A DNA stretch of 64,000 bases from Rhodococcus ruber NBRC 15591 (GCF_001894945.1 NZ_BCXE01000003.1:1-64000), one strand, 5' to 3'; positions 1 to 9,919 are shown, numbered from the stretch's first letter. Program-made: numbers and translations. The notes: generated by a model from the letters alone, not told the origin.

Positions 1-1287
1 TCCGCGGACGACCTGCGAGCCGACCGCGACGCCATCGCCACCTGGGCGCGGATGACGTACGGCTGGATGGGCCGGTCCCCCGACTACAAGGCCTCCTTCC
101 TCGGCACGCTCGGCGCCAACGACGAGTTCTACTCGCCGTTCCAGGACAACGCCAAGCGCTGGTACCGCGAATCGCAGGAGAAGGTCCTGTACTGGAACCA
201 CGCCATCATCAATCCGCCGGTGGACCGGTCGCTGCCCCCGGACGAGGTGGGCGACGTGTTCATGAAGGTCGAGAAGGAGACCGACGCCGGCCTGATCGTC
301 TCCGGCGCCAAGGTCGTCGCCACCGGCTCGGCGATCACCAACTACAACTTCATCGCCCACTACGGCCTGCCGATCAAGAAGAAGGAATTCGCCCTGATCT
401 GCACGGTGCCGATGGACGCTCCCGGCATCAAGCTCATCTCGCGGGCCTCCTACAGCCAGAACGCCAATGTCGTCGGCTCGCCGTTCGACTACCCGCTCTC
501 GTCGCGCATGGACGAGAACGACGCCATCTTCATCTTCGACAAGGTGCTGGTGCCGTGGGAGAACGTGTTCATGTACGGCGACGTGGAGAAGATCAACGCG
601 TTCTTCCCGCAGTCCGGCTTCCTGCCCCGGTTCACCTTCCAGGGCTGCACCCGTCTGGCGGTCAAGCTCGACTTCATCGCCGGCCTGCTGATGAAGGCCC
701 TCGACGCGACCGGCGCCGGCGGGTTCCGCGGCGTGCAGACCCGCGTCGGCGAGGTCATCGGCTGGCGCAACCTGTTCTGGTCGCTGACCGAGTCGATGGC
801 CCGCGACCCCGAGCCCTGGATCGGGGACACCGTCATCCCGAAGCTCGAATACGGCCTGACCTACCGGATGTTCATGATCCAGGGCTACCCGCGCATCAAG
901 GAGATCATCGAGCAGGACGTCGCGTCGGGCCTGATCTACCTGCCCTCCTCCGCCGCGGACTTCAAGAGCCCCGAGGTGCGCCCGTACCTGGACAAGTACG
1001 TCCGCGGCTCGGACGGCATCACCGCGGTGGACCGGGTCAAGGTCATGAAGGCGCTGTGGGACTCGATCGGCTCCGAATTCGGCGGCCGCCACGAACTCTA
1101 CGAGCGCAACTACTCCGGCAACCACGAGAACGTCAAGGCCGAGCTGCTCTTCGCGGCGGAAGGCCGCGGGGACGTGTCCTCGATGAAGGGCCTGGCCGAG
1201 CAGTTCATGAGCGAGTACGACCTCGACGGCTGGACCGTGCCCGACCTGATCGGCAACGACGACGTCAGCGCCTACTACCGCAAGTAA
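1..1287 (+). CDS. HpaB/PheA1-family flavin-dependent phenol hydroxylase, oxygenase subunit (5' truncated)
   Basis: The reading frame is open from the first base, so the start lies outside the window; the next in-frame ATG, at 52, is internal. The protein matches the C-terminal three quarters of the 4-hydroxyphenylacetate 3-monooxygenase / phenol 2-hydroxylase oxygenase family: the conserved [15 protein letters not shown] block, then the acyl-CoA-dehydrogenase-like fold with [15 protein letters not shown] near the end. Members of this family use FADH2 from a separate reductase to ortho-hydroxylate phenols to catechols in the cytoplasm. No reductase is visible, so it may lie upstream. Its position beside an AraC regulator, guaiacol demethylase and benzoate dioxygenase fits a phenol- or alkylphenol-to-catechol role. 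The exact substrate is inference. Confidence 0.85.
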   Translation, partial: SADDLRADRDAIATWARMTYGWMGRSPDYKASFLGTLGANDEFYSPFQDNAKRWYRESQEKVLYWNHAIINPPVDRSLPPDEVGDVFMKVEKETDAGLIVSGAKVVATGSAITNYNFIAHYGLPIKKKEFALICTVPMDAPGIKLISRASYSQNANVVGSPFDYPLSSRMDENDAIFIFDKVLVPWENVFMYGDVEKINAFFPQSGFLPRFTFQGCTRLAVKLDFIAGLLMKALDATGAGGFRGVQTRVGEVIGWRNLFWSLTESMARDPEPWIGDTVIPKLEYGLTYRMFMIQGYPRIKEIIEQDVASGLIYLPSSAADFKSPEVRPYLDKYVRGSDGITAVDRVKVMKALWDSIGSEFGGRHELYERNYSGNHENVKAELLFAAEGRGDVSSMKGLAEQFMSEYDLDGWTVPDLIGNDDVSAYYRK

Positions 1288-1357
1288 CCCCAGCTGCCGC
1301 GCGCGGGCGATCCCCTGCCGCCCGCGCGCGGCGTTCCACCCGCGAAGGAGTGCCGCG

Positions 1358-1849
1358 ATGACCACCGCATCGACGTTCGTCGTCCCCGCCCCGGTCCCGG
1401 AGTTCGACGCCGTGGTCCTCGGGCACTCCTTCGCCTCCCGGCGGGCGGCCACCCGCCTGCGCGACGAGGTGCGCTTGGCCGTGCTGGAGGCGGACGAGGC
1501 CACCGCCGCCCGCTACGACGAGGTCGACCACCGCTGGGAGATCGTCGACGGAGCGACCGTCGTCGCGCGCGCCAAGTTCGTCGTCGACGGGGACGGCACC
1601 CTCCCACTGCACGGCCGCGACGGTGCGCGGTGCACGGCAACCACGTTGACGGAGAATGGTTTTCCCAATCTCTTCCGGCCGGCCACCACCGCCCACCCCG
1701 ATCCCGTGGGATACACCGTCGCGTGCCTCGGTCACATGCGCGACTACGGCCACGACTACGTCGAGCGCCGCGCCCGGGTACCGATCTGCGACGACGACTT
1801 CCCGGAGTTGTCGTTCGACCGGCCCACCCCGCAGTTCTGGGTCGGGTAG
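1358..1849 (+). CDS. Short flavoprotein-monooxygenase-like protein, possibly a shrunken BVMO remnant
   Basis: A 163-aa frame with a good ribosome site (GAAGGAG, spacing about 7), 70 bases after the phenol hydroxylase and likely co-transcribed. I do not recognise a full-length family. The N-terminus (EFDAVVLGHSFASRRAATRLRDE) reads like a degraded Rossmann start of a Baeyer-Villiger or FMO enzyme, with the glycines of GxGxxG lost. The second half contains GFPNLFRP, which resembles the GFPNLF signature near the C-terminus of BVMOs. About 300 residues that would normally separate these two segments are missing. It is therefore probably a decayed or internally deleted monooxygenase, or a small derived protein of unknown role. 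Codon use is normal for the region and there are no stops, so it may still be expressed. Confidence 0.6.
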   Translation: MTTASTFVVPAPVPEFDAVVLGHSFASRRAATRLRDEVRLAVLEADEATAARYDEVDHRWEIVDGATVVARAKFVVDGDGTLPLHGRDGARCTATTLTENGFPNLFRPATTAHPDPVGYTVACLGHMRDYGHDYVERRARVPICDDDFPELSFDRPTPQFWVG

Positions 1850-1865
1850 GCCCACAGCGACACCG

Positions 1866-1911
1866 GTCCCGGACATCGACAGCCTTCGCGACGGTTGTCG
1901 ACGTCCGGGAC
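1866..1911. terminator. Bidirectional terminator between convergent genes
   Basis: Inverted repeat with 16-nt arms (GTCCCGGACATCGACA at 1866-1881 and its complement at 1896-1911, one mismatch) and a 14-nt loop. It lies between the stop at 1849 and the stop of the opposing AraC gene at 1919. Confidence 0.7.
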
Positions 1912-1918
1912 TGCTGTG

Positions 1919-2851
1919 TCACCGGCCGCGCAGCACCTGCGCCGGCGTCGTCCCGTAGCGCCGCTTGAACGCCGTGGCGAACCGTCCGGGGTGACCGAAA
2001 CCCCACCGGTAGGCCACGTCGGCGACCGTGACCGCCCCGGCGCCGGCAACCAGGTCGTCGTGCGCGCGGCTGAGCCGGATGTCGAGCAGGCACGCCGACG
2101 GGCTGGCCCCGACGTAGTCGGCGAACGCCTCCTGCAGGCGCCGGACGCTGGTCCCGGCCAGCTCGGCCATGTCGGCCGCGGTCCACGCCCGGGCGGGATC
2201 GTCGTTCAGGGCGTCGAGGACGCGGCGGACCATGCCCGGCCGCGGCGGAGCGGCCGGCCCGTCCTGCGGGGAGACGGCGAGGACGAACGCCGCGGTGACC
2301 GCCCCGGCGAGCTGGGCACCGACGATCGGGTTGCTCACCATCTCCAGGCCGCCGTCGAGCTGTTCGGACAGCGCCCGTACCAGCCCGTGCCATTCGCTCG
2401 CCGGGCCGGTCAGGTCCAGCTGGTCGGGCAGCACCAGCTTCGTGCGCACCGGCGAACCGAGGATCCGGTCGGCCTCCCGCTCCAGGTGGTCCCGGTCGAA
2501 CTTGACACCGAGAACGGAACACGTTGCGCCCCATCGGGTGATCATGCTCGGCGTGTCGGCCCGGAACACGGTGGCCTGACCGGGCGCCGACACGACCTCG
2601 CCGTGGCTGCCGCGCGACTCGAGCCGGCCGGTGAGCGGGATGTTCACCTCGTACGCGCCGGGATAGTCGCACGCGATCGCGACGTCGGCACCCCAGTGCA
2701 GGCGTCCGAGGGTCACCCCACCCAGGTCGACGGTCCGCAACGACAGCGCGGGCCGGTCCGTACCCGACAGATCGGTCAGCTCGTGCGGGAAGTACGCGTC
2801 CGCCACCGCCCGGGACGCGGCGTCCCAGTCTCCGATCTCGGCCGTGCTCAC
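1919..2851 (-). CDS. AraC-family transcriptional activator (GcoR/PheR-like)
   Basis: About 310 aa. The N-terminal half resembles the AraC-binding-like effector domain (AraC_binding_2 type). The last 100 residues form the double helix-turn-helix of AraC/XylS proteins ([22 protein letters not shown], then [30 protein letters not shown]). I chose the GTG at 2851 because the effector domain begins there ([16 protein letters not shown]); upstream in-frame starts at 2884 and 2920 would add 11 to 23 poorly conserved residues. It is divergent from gcoA, with 171 bases between the two starts. It also faces the phenol hydroxylase genes tail to tail. AraC proteins govern both guaiacol demethylase and phenol hydroxylase genes in related actinobacteria, so control of one or both is a reasonable inference. 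Confidence 0.85.
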   Translation of the reverse strand: MSTAEIGDWDAASRAVADAYFPHELTDLSGTDRPALSLRTVDLGGVTLGRLHWGADVAIACDYPGAYEVNIPLTGRLESRGSHGEVVSAPGQATVFRADTPSMITRWGATCSVLGVKFDRDHLEREADRILGSPVRTKLVLPDQLDLTGPASEWHGLVRALSEQLDGGLEMVSNPIVGAQLAGAVTAAFVLAVSPQDGPAAPPRPGMVRRVLDALNDDPARAWTAADMAELAGTSVRRLQEAFADYVGASPSACLLDIRLSRAHDDLVAGAGAVTVADVAYRWGFGHPGRFATAFKRRYGTTPAQVLRGR

Positions 2852-3022
2852 ACCCCGAGAGTACGGATCGGAGACCCCGATCACACAAAGTCGCGCGATG
2901 TGTCCAGCCGCCGCGCACATCGTCTCGGCGCCGGCGTGACCCCCGTCATATGTTCCCGGTCACACGACGACGACCCACCCGGGCGTGCGTCGCGGCCGAC
3001 GACACATCCAGGAGCAGAACCC

Positions 3023-4234
3023 ATGACGAGCACCCTTTCGTGGATCGACGAGATCACCATGACCCAGCTCGAACGCAACCCGTACCCCGTGTACGAGCGG
3101 CTGCGCGCCGAGGCACCCGTCGCCTACGTGCCGGTGCTCGGCGCCTACGTCGCCTCGACCACCGAGGCCTGCCACGCCATTGCGACCAGCGGCGACTTCG
3201 AGGCCGTCATCACGCCCGCCGGTGGCCGCACCTTCGGGCATCCCGCGATCATCGGCGTCAACGGCGACATCCACGAGGATCTGCGCTCGATGGTCGAGCC
3301 GGCGCTGCAGCCGGCCGAGGTGGACCGGTGGATCGACGACCTGGTCCGGCCGATCGCCCGCCGGTACGTCGAGGCCTTCGAGTCCGACGGCAGGGCCGAC
3401 CTCATGGCCCAGTTCTGCGAGCCGGTCAGCGTCCGCGCGCTCGGCGACCTGCTCGGCCTGAAGGACGTCTCCTCCGACACGCTGCGCGACTGGTTCCACC
3501 GGCTGTCGCTGTCGTTCACCAATGCCGCGGTCGACGAGAACGGCGAGTTCACCAACCAGGAGCGGTTCGCGGACGGCGACCGTGCGAAGGCCGAGATCCA
3601 GGCCGTCGTGGACCCGCTGATCGACCATTGGATCGAGCACCCGGACGACAGTGCGATCTCGCACTGGCTGCACGACGGCATGCCGGAAGGACAGACCCGC
3701 GGCCGGGACTACATCTACCCGACGCTGTACGTGTTCCTGCTCGGCGCCATGCAGGAGCCGGGCCACGCGATGGGCTCGACCCTCGCCGGCCTGTTCACCC
3801 GGCCCGAGCAGTTCGAGGCCGTCGTCGACGACCCGGATCTGATTCCCCGCGCGATCGCCGAGGGCATGCGCTGGACGTCGCCGATCTGGTCCGCGACCGC
3901 GCGCATCGCGACCCGCGACACGACGGTGGCCGGAATCGACATCGCCGAGGGCACCGTGGTGATCCTGTCGTACGGCTCGGCCAACCACGACACCGGCAAG
4001 TACGACGCCCCCACCGCGTACGACCTGACCCGTCCCCCGCTGCCGCACCTGGCGTTCGGCGCCGGCAAGCACGCGTGCGCAGGCATCTACTTCGCCAACC
4101 ACGTGTGCCGCATCGGGCTCGAGGAGCTGCTCGAGACCATCCCCAACCTGGAGCGGGACACCGACGCCGACGTCGAGTTCTGGGGCTGGGGTTTCCGCGG
4201 CCCCACCGCGCTGCACGTCACGTGGGAAATCTGA
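3023..4234 (+). CDS. gcoA: Cytochrome P450 aryl-O-demethylase, CYP255A type (guaiacol/alkylguaiacol)
   Basis: A 403-aa P450. The heme loop [11 protein letters not shown] places the axial thiolate at Cys352, and the ExxR pair is Glu280/Arg283. Residues through the protein match the GcoA/AgcA family as I recall it ([21 protein letters not shown] near the start; [10 protein letters not shown] near the end). The I-helix reads [12 protein letters not shown] rather than the usual acid-alcohol pair, as in that family. Known members demethylate guaiacol or 4-alkylguaiacols to catechols, releasing formaldehyde. The start at 3023 has AGGAG at spacing about 8. It is followed after 26 bases by its reductase gcoB and diverges from an AraC regulator. 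Guaiacol versus 4-alkylguaiacol preference cannot be read from sequence with confidence. Confidence 0.93.
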   Translation: MTSTLSWIDEITMTQLERNPYPVYERLRAEAPVAYVPVLGAYVASTTEACHAIATSGDFEAVITPAGGRTFGHPAIIGVNGDIHEDLRSMVEPALQPAEVDRWIDDLVRPIARRYVEAFESDGRADLMAQFCEPVSVRALGDLLGLKDVSSDTLRDWFHRLSLSFTNAAVDENGEFTNQERFADGDRAKAEIQAVVDPLIDHWIEHPDDSAISHWLHDGMPEGQTRGRDYIYPTLYVFLLGAMQEPGHAMGSTLAGLFTRPEQFEAVVDDPDLIPRAIAEGMRWTSPIWSATARIATRDTTVAGIDIAEGTVVILSYGSANHDTGKYDAPTAYDLTRPPLPHLAFGAGKHACAGIYFANHVCRIGLEELLETIPNLERDTDADVEFWGWGFRGPTALHVTWEI

Positions 4235-4260
4235 CCTCGTCGAGCGATCAGGAAACTGCC

Positions 4261-5259
4261 ATGACCCAGCACACCGTCACCGTCGGCACCACCACCGTGC
4301 CGTGCGGACCCGATCAGACCGTCCTCGACGCCCTCCTCCGCGGCGGCGTGTGGATGCCCAACTCCTGCAACCAGGGCACGTGCGGCACGTGCAAGATCCG
4401 CGTCCGTTCCGGCTCGGTCGAGCACAACGCCTCGCCCGAGGACACCCTGCCGCCGACCGAGCGGGCCGACGGATTCGCCCTGGCCTGCCAGGCGACCGTC
4501 GGTGCGGACACCGTCGTCGAACCTCCCGCGGGCGAGCAGACCGCGGCCACGCACGTGCTGCGGGATCTCGTCGCCACGGTGACCGAGGTCCGCGACATCG
4601 CACGCGACACCCGGCGCGTCCTGCTCACCCTGGACACACCGCTCGAGTTCTCGGCGGGGCAGTACGTCGAGGTGACGGTGCCCGGCACGGATGTCCGGCG
4701 GCAGTACTCCCTCGCGAACCCGCCGAGCGAGCCGAAGCTGCTCGAACTGCACATCCGGCGCCGGCCGGGCGGGGTGGCCAGCGACGGATGGATCTTCGGG
4801 ACCGTCTCGGTCGGGGACCGGGTCGACGTCACGGGACCGTTCGGCGACTTCACCTTCGACGCCGAGTCGACGGGACCGATGGTTCTGCTCGCGGGCGGGA
4901 CTGGACTCGCACCGATGAAGAGCATCGTGCGGCACGCACTGGCGCTCGAACCGCACCGGGAGATCACCGTCTACCACGGGGTGCGTACGGCCGAGGACCT
5001 GTACGACGTCGCACTGCTGCGGGAATGGGAAGGCCAGTACCCGGGCTTCCGGCTGGTCACGTGCCTGAGTCGCGAGACCGGCGGCGACCGCGAGGGCTAC
5101 GCGACCGACGCGTTCGTCGAGGATGTGGCGTCGGCGAAGGAGTACACCGGCTACATCTGCGGCTCCGAGGCGTTCGTCGACAGCGCCGTCAAGGCGTTCA
5201 AGCGGCGACGGATGTCGCCGCGGCGGATCCACCGGGAGAAGTTCGTCTCGGCGGCGTAG
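4261..5259 (+). CDS. gcoB: Three-domain P450 reductase (2Fe-2S/FAD/NADH) of the aryl-O-demethylase
   Basis: A 332-aa protein. An N-terminal plant-type ferredoxin domain carries cluster cysteines C36, C41, C44 and C76. It is followed by an FAD-binding domain (RQYSLANPPSE) and an NAD-binding domain (LLAGGTGLAPMKSI). This single-polypeptide arrangement, with the ferredoxin in front, is typical of GcoB, which passes electrons from NADH directly to the GcoA heme. It starts 26 bases after gcoA, and its stop is followed immediately by a very strong terminator. gcoAB therefore form a closed two-gene unit, separate from the ben operon that follows. Confidence 0.93.
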   Translation: MTQHTVTVGTTTVPCGPDQTVLDALLRGGVWMPNSCNQGTCGTCKIRVRSGSVEHNASPEDTLPPTERADGFALACQATVGADTVVEPPAGEQTAATHVLRDLVATVTEVRDIARDTRRVLLTLDTPLEFSAGQYVEVTVPGTDVRRQYSLANPPSEPKLLELHIRRRPGGVASDGWIFGTVSVGDRVDVTGPFGDFTFDAESTGPMVLLAGGTGLAPMKSIVRHALALEPHREITVYHGVRTAEDLYDVALLREWEGQYPGFRLVTCLSRETGGDREGYATDAFVEDVASAKEYTGYICGSEAFVDSAVKAFKRRRMSPRRIHREKFVSAA

Positions 5260-5260
5260 T

Positions 5261-5312
5261 CGACCGGTGCGTCCTTTGGGCTGCCCCGGCAGCCCAAAGG
5301 ACGCACCGGTCG
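5261..5312 (+). terminator. gcoAB terminator, 25-bp perfect hairpin
   Basis: Left arm 5261-5285 and right arm 5288-5312 are exact complements with only two bases between them. The core is CCTTTGGGCTGCC and its complement. It begins one base after the gcoB stop codon and isolates gcoAB from benABCD. Confidence 0.85.
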
Positions 5313-5343
5313 ATTGAGGACCTCTTACCCTCCTGCCGAGGGT

Positions 5344-5359
5344 CCTAGGTAGGCCTAGG
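5344..5359. promoter_or_regulatory. CCTAGG direct repeat upstream of benA (candidate operator)
   Basis: Two copies of the palindromic hexamer CCTAGG separated by four bases, about 110 bases before the benA start, in the only upstream region of the benzoate operon. It could be the binding site of the LuxR-type BenR or part of the promoter. This is position-based inference only. Confidence 0.35.
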
Positions 5360-5466
5360 CATTTGCCTGGTGTGACTACGGCCACATGCTGGCAGTCTGA
5401 ATGGCAACGCGGAGACAGCCCCGCTCGCCATCCGGGGCCGACCGACACCCTTTCTGGAGGATCCCC

Positions 5467-6846
5467 ATGACCGAGACCCTGGACCACGTGCGCGCCGAAC
5501 TCGACGGCGCCCTCGTCGAAGACGCGGAGACCGGCCGATACCAGGTGCGCCGCAACATCTTCACCGACGAAGAGATCTTCGAGCTGGAGATGAAGCACAT
5601 CTTCGAAGGCAACTGGGTCTACCTCGCGCACGAGAGCCAGATCCCGAACAACGGGGACTACTTCACCACCTACATCGGCCGCCAGCCCATCGTGATCAGC
5701 CGCGACAAGGAGGGCGAGCTGCACTGCCTGATCAACGCGTGCAGCCACCGCGGCGCCATGCTGTGCCGCCGCAAGACCGACAACCGCACGACGTTCACGT
5801 GCCCCTTCCACGGCTGGACCTTCCGCAACAACGGCAAGCTGCTCAAGGTCAAGGACCCGCGCGACGCCGGCTACCCGGAACAGTTCAACAAGGACGGCAG
5901 CCACGACCTGACCAAGGTCGCCCGCTTCGAAAGCTACCGCGGGTTCCTCTTCGGCAGCCTGAACGCCGACGTCAAGTCGCTCGAGGAACACCTCGGCGAC
6001 ACCACCAAGATCATCGACATGATCGTCGACCAGTCCCCCGAGGGCCTCGAGGTGCTGCGCGGCTCCTCGACCTACACCTACGACGGTAACTGGAAGCTGC
6101 AGGCCGAGAACGGCGCCGACGGCTACCACGTGTCGGCCACGCACTGGAACTACGCGGCCACCACCGCCCGCCGCACCGCCGGCGAGTCGGCCAACGAGAC
6201 CAAGGCGATGGACGCCGGCACCTGGGGCAAGCAGGGCGGCGGCTACCACTCGTTCGACAACGGCCACCTGCTGCTGTGGATGTGGTGGGGCAACCCGCAG
6301 GACCGTCCGCTCTACCCGCGCCGGGCGGAACTCGCCGCCGAGTTCGGCGAGAAGAAGGCCGAGTTCATGGTCGGGGCGTCGCGCAACCTGTGCCTGTACC
6401 CGAATGTGTACCTGATGGACCAGTTCTCGTCGCAGATCCGGCATTTCCGGCCGATCTCGGTGGACAAGACCGAGGTCACCATCTACTGCATCGCCCCGAA
6501 GGGGGAGAGCGCCGAGTCCCGCGCCAACCGCATCCGGCAGTACGAGGACTTCTTCAACGCCACCGGCATGGCCACCCCGGACGATCTCGAGGAGTTCCGG
6601 TCCTGCCAGAAGACCTACCTGGCCAGCGCCGCACCGTGGAACGACCTGAGCCGCGGCGCGACCCACCAGCTGAACGGACCGGACCAGGTCGCGCTCGACC
6701 TCGGCATGAAGAACGTGCTGTCCAGCGGGGTGAAGACCGAGGACGAGGGCCTGTACCCGATCCAGCACGGCTTCTGGCTCGACAGCATGCGCAAGGCCGT
6801 CACGGCCGAGGCCGGCGCCGAGTCCACCGCCGCGAACGAGCGCTGA
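5467..6846 (+). CDS. benA: Benzoate 1,2-dioxygenase large (alpha) subunit
   Basis: A 459-aa Rieske non-heme iron oxygenase alpha subunit. The Rieske centre is C92-x-H94 and C112-x2-H115. The mononuclear iron site shows [11 protein letters not shown], giving ligands H221 and H226 with D218 as the inter-subunit bridge. It dihydroxylates benzoate to the cis-1,2-diol carboxylate with BenB and electrons from BenC. The start at 5467 follows GGAGGA with ideal spacing. It is the first gene of benABCDKRE; benB follows after 13 bases. Confidence 0.96.
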   Translation: MTETLDHVRAELDGALVEDAETGRYQVRRNIFTDEEIFELEMKHIFEGNWVYLAHESQIPNNGDYFTTYIGRQPIVISRDKEGELHCLINACSHRGAMLCRRKTDNRTTFTCPFHGWTFRNNGKLLKVKDPRDAGYPEQFNKDGSHDLTKVARFESYRGFLFGSLNADVKSLEEHLGDTTKIIDMIVDQSPEGLEVLRGSSTYTYDGNWKLQAENGADGYHVSATHWNYAATTARRTAGESANETKAMDAGTWGKQGGGYHSFDNGHLLLWMWWGNPQDRPLYPRRAELAAEFGEKKAEFMVGASRNLCLYPNVYLMDQFSSQIRHFRPISVDKTEVTIYCIAPKGESAESRANRIRQYEDFFNATGMATPDDLEEFRSCQKTYLASAAPWNDLSRGATHQLNGPDQVALDLGMKNVLSSGVKTEDEGLYPIQHGFWLDSMRKAVTAEAGAESTAANER

Positions 6847-6859
6847 GGAAGACGAGAAC

Positions 6860-7363
6860 ATGACCACCGCAATGGAATTGACCCAGACCGACATCGAGCA
6901 GTTCCTCTACCGCGAGGCCCGTCTCCTCGACGACCGCGAGTTCGAGAAGTGGCTCGAGTGCTACCACCCGCAGGCCGAGTACTGGATGCCGGCGTGGGAC
7001 GACAACGGTGAGCTCACCACGGACCCGCAGCGCGAGATCTCGCTCATCTACTACCCCAACCGGGGCGGCCTCGAGGACCGGGTGTTCCGCATCCGCACCG
7101 ACCGCTCGTCCGCGACGTCGCTGCCGGAACCGCGCACCGGCCACAACATCACCAACGTCGAGATCCTCGAGCGCCGCGGCACGGAGATCGACCTGCGCCA
7201 CAACTGGTTCTCGCTGTACTACCGGTACAACACCACCGACACCTATTTCGGCACGACGTTCGTCACGCTCGACGTCTCGGGCGCCCAGCCGGTGATCAAG
7301 AAGAAGAAGATCGTGCTCAAGAACGACTACATCCACCACATCGTGGACGTCTACGTCGTCTGA
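6860..7363 (+). CDS. benB: Benzoate 1,2-dioxygenase small (beta) subunit
   Basis: A 167-aa ring-hydroxylating dioxygenase beta subunit with the cystatin/NTF2-like fold of the family. Typical segments are EAELLDDREFEKWL-like residues near the N-terminus (EARLLDDREFEKWLECY) and the C-terminal KKKIVLKNDYIHHIVDVYVV. It supports the alpha3beta3 assembly and carries no cofactor. It lies between benA and benC in the same transcription unit. Confidence 0.95.
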   Translation: MTTAMELTQTDIEQFLYREARLLDDREFEKWLECYHPQAEYWMPAWDDNGELTTDPQREISLIYYPNRGGLEDRVFRIRTDRSSATSLPEPRTGHNITNVEILERRGTEIDLRHNWFSLYYRYNTTDTYFGTTFVTLDVSGAQPVIKKKKIVLKNDYIHHIVDVYVV

Positions 7364-7396
7364 TCCACCCCCGATTCACGAAAGGAGGCCCGTGCC

Positions 7397-9004
7397 GTGA
7401 GTTTCCAGGTGGCATTGAGCTTCGAGGACGGGGTGACCCGCTTCGTCAAGTGCGGACCGAACGAGACGGTCGCCGACGCGTCGTACAAGGCGCGCATCAA
7501 CATTCCTCTCGACTGCCGTGACGGCGCGTGCGGTACCTGCAAGGCGCTGTGCGAGTCCGGCACCTACGACGGCGGCGACTACATCGAGGAGGCGCTGACC
7601 GACGACGAGGCCGAGCAGGGTTACTGCCTGCCGTGCCAGATGACGCCCGAGTCGGACCTCGTGCTGCAGATCGCCACGACCTCGGACGTCGCGAAGACCG
7701 CCGCCGCGACCTACACGGCGACGATCACCGACATCCGCCGCTTCTCCGACAGCACCGTCGGGTTCACCGTCGAGATCCCGAACCGCGACGAGCTGGTGTT
7801 CCTGCCGGGCCAGTACGTCAACATCACGGTGCCCGGCACCGGGCAGACCCGGTCGTACTCGTTCAGCACCGGCCCCAACGATCCGCACCTGTCGTTCCTG
7901 GTGAAGATCACCGAGGGTGGCCTGATGTCGGAGTACCTGCGCGACGGCGCCCAGGTCGGCGACACGCTCGAGTTCACCGGTCCGTTCGGCAGCTTCTTCC
8001 TGCGCGAGCGCACGCGGCCCGCGCTGCTGCTCGCCGGCGGCACCGGGCTCGCCCCGATCCTGGCCATCCTCGCCAGGATGCAGGAGCAGGACAGCGGCCT
8101 GCCGGTGCATCTGATCTACGGCGCCTCGTTCGATCAGGACGTCGTCGAACTCGACAAGCTCGAGGAGTACACGCGGTCGCTGCCGAACTTCACGTTCGAG
8201 TACTGCGTCTCCGACCCGGCCACTTCGGCCGCGAACAAGGGTTACGTCACGTCGCTGTTCGAGCCGAAGCACCTGAACGACGGCGATGTCGACGTGTACC
8301 TGTGCGGGCCGCCGCCGATGGTCGAGGCGGTGCGCACGCACTTCGACAGCGAGGGTCTCACCCCCGCCAACTTCTTCTTCGAGAAGTTCAACAACTCCGC
8401 GACGGGCGCCACCGGGCAGGCACCCGAGCCCACCGAGGCGGAGCGCGTCGCGGCCGAGAAGGCCGCCGCCGAAACCGGACTGCCGGTCTCGCTCGGGCCC
8501 GCGAACACCGTGGCACAGGACAACTACGAGATCGGCGAGGAGCACCCGCCCGTCACCGAGTCCGACGCCCAGTTCGACGCGCGCATGGCGCTCGAGCTCG
8601 GCGCGCTGGAGCTGACCATCGGCCGGCTCACCGACGCGCAACTCGTGGAGTTCCGGATTCTCGCCGAGGCGTCGACCGCGTCGATCGACCACGACCGCTT
8701 CACCGATGCGGGCGCGTTCACCGACACCAACGCCGCCTTCCACGAGTTCCTGTTCCGCTGCTGCGGCAACCCGGTGCTGCTCGAGGCGTACAACCGGCTC
8801 GAGGTGACGCAGCTGATGCGCAAGGTGCTGCGCACCGCGCAGTGGGTGGACGAGCAGGTTCCGCACGACCACCTGCAGATCGTGCGGGCGTTCGAACGCA
8901 AGGACCGCGCGGCGGCCCGCGATCTCATCGTCAGCCATGCCGAGCACGCCAAGGCGACGATGCGCCGCGCCATCGAGGACTCCGCGAAGGCGGAGATCGC
9001 GTGA
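7397..9004 (+). CDS. benC: Benzoate dioxygenase reductase BenC with C-terminal FCD-like domain
   Basis: A 535-aa protein; classical BenC is about 340 aa. Residues 1-95 form a plant-type ferredoxin domain (C40, C45, C48, C80). About 105-335 is the FAD and NAD reductase core (RSYSFSTGP; LLAGGTGLAPIL; CGPPPMV). A charged linker rich in Ala and Glu follows, and about residues 390-530 look like the FCD domain of GntR/FadR-type repressors. That region has His449, His492 and His514 where the FCD metal-site histidines are expected, and Asn445 in place of the usual Asp. The reductase moves electrons from NADH to BenAB. The extra domain suggests ligand sensing or a structural role, which is inference. 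GTG start with AAAGGAGG; the stop overlaps the benD start. Confidence 0.93.
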   Translation: MSFQVALSFEDGVTRFVKCGPNETVADASYKARINIPLDCRDGACGTCKALCESGTYDGGDYIEEALTDDEAEQGYCLPCQMTPESDLVLQIATTSDVAKTAAATYTATITDIRRFSDSTVGFTVEIPNRDELVFLPGQYVNITVPGTGQTRSYSFSTGPNDPHLSFLVKITEGGLMSEYLRDGAQVGDTLEFTGPFGSFFLRERTRPALLLAGGTGLAPILAILARMQEQDSGLPVHLIYGASFDQDVVELDKLEEYTRSLPNFTFEYCVSDPATSAANKGYVTSLFEPKHLNDGDVDVYLCGPPPMVEAVRTHFDSEGLTPANFFFEKFNNSATGATGQAPEPTEAERVAAEKAAAETGLPVSLGPANTVAQDNYEIGEEHPPVTESDAQFDARMALELGALELTIGRLTDAQLVEFRILAEASTASIDHDRFTDAGAFTDTNAAFHEFLFRCCGNPVLLEAYNRLEVTQLMRKVLRTAQWVDEQVPHDHLQIVRAFERKDRAAARDLIVSHAEHAKATMRRAIEDSAKAEIA

Positions 9005-9810
9005 GCGTCCTCCTGCCCGTAGGCACCGTGTATCCGGGCCGCTTCGACGGTCGGGTCGTCACCGTCACCGGCGCCGCGCAGGGCATCGGCCTCGTGGTCG
9101 CGACCCGCATCGCGGCCGAAGGGGGATCCGTGATCCTCGTCGACCGCTCCGAGCTGGTACACGAGGTGGCGAAGGAATTGCGCGAGAAGGGTTTCCAGGC
9201 GCACTCCGTCACCGCCGACCTCGAGGTGTTCGAGGGAGCGCAGTCCGCGATCGACGAGGCCCGGCAGCAGCACGGCCGCATCGATGTGCTCGTCAACAAC
9301 GTCGGCGGGACGATCTGGGCGAAGCCGTACGAGCAGTACACGCCGGAGCAGATCCAGGCGGAGGTGCAGCGGTCGCTGTTCCCGACGCTGTGGACGTGCC
9401 GCGCGGTGCTGCCGCATCTGATCGAGCAACGGTCGGGCACGATCGTCAACGTGTCCTCCGTCGCGACCCGCGGCGTCAACCGTGTCCCGTACGCCGCGGC
9501 CAAGGGCGGGGTCAACGCGATCACCTCCGCGCTCGCCCTCGAGGCCGCCCCGCACGGGATCCGGGTCGTCGCCACCGCCCCCGGCGGCACCGACGCCCCC
9601 GCCCGCCGGGTGGCGCGCGGCCCCGCCGCGCAGAGCGAGCAGGAAAAGGTCTGGTACCAGCAGATCGTGGACCAGACCGTCGACTCGTCACTGCTCAAGC
9701 GGTACGGCACGCTCGACGAGCAGGCCGCCGCGATCACCTTCCTGGCCTCGGACGAGGCCTCCTACATCACCGGCACGGTTCTTCCCGTCGCCGGCGGCGA
9801 CCCGGGGTAG
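9001..9810 (+). CDS. benD: 1,6-dihydroxycyclohexa-2,4-diene-1-carboxylate dehydrogenase
   Basis: A 269-aa short-chain dehydrogenase with the TGAAQGIG cofactor motif, NNVGG, and the catalytic Ser and YAAAK. It oxidises and decarboxylates the benzoate cis-diol to catechol with NAD+. The GTG start at 9001 overlaps the benC stop (GTGA), indicating translational coupling. The C-terminus VLPVAGGDPG is typical of BenD. A terminator follows directly. Confidence 0.95.
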   Translation: MSVLLPVGTVYPGRFDGRVVTVTGAAQGIGLVVATRIAAEGGSVILVDRSELVHEVAKELREKGFQAHSVTADLEVFEGAQSAIDEARQQHGRIDVLVNNVGGTIWAKPYEQYTPEQIQAEVQRSLFPTLWTCRAVLPHLIEQRSGTIVNVSSVATRGVNRVPYAAAKGGVNAITSALALEAAPHGIRVVATAPGGTDAPARRVARGPAAQSEQEKVWYQQIVDQTVDSSLLKRYGTLDEQAAAITFLASDEASYITGTVLPVAGGDPG

Positions 9811-9828
9811 CCACCCCGGTACCGCGAC

Positions 9829-9870
9829 GGGCCTCACCGGCAGGCCAGGGATCCCCTGCTGGTGAGGCCC
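9829..9870 (+). terminator. Hairpin after benD
   Basis: Arms 9829-9844 (GGGCCTCACCGGCAGG) and 9855-9870 pair with one mismatch around a 10-nt loop and are followed by a T-rich run. It may attenuate rather than stop transcription into benK, because benK, benR and benE follow in the same direction. Confidence 0.7.
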
Positions 9871-9919
9871 TCTTTCTGCCCTGTTTTCCTTGTGACCGCA
9901 CTCACAGACCGGAGCCGAC

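Noticed and set aside
2852-2920. Upstream ATG start for the AraC gene
   Set aside because: The added 23 residues (including [11 protein letters not shown]) do not look like the effector domain and occupy the divergent promoter region; kept only as an alternative.
4087-6894. 935-codon open frame on the minus strand opposite gcoB and benA
   Set aside because: The plus-strand genes have full family motifs; the antisense translation has none and is a third-position GC effect.
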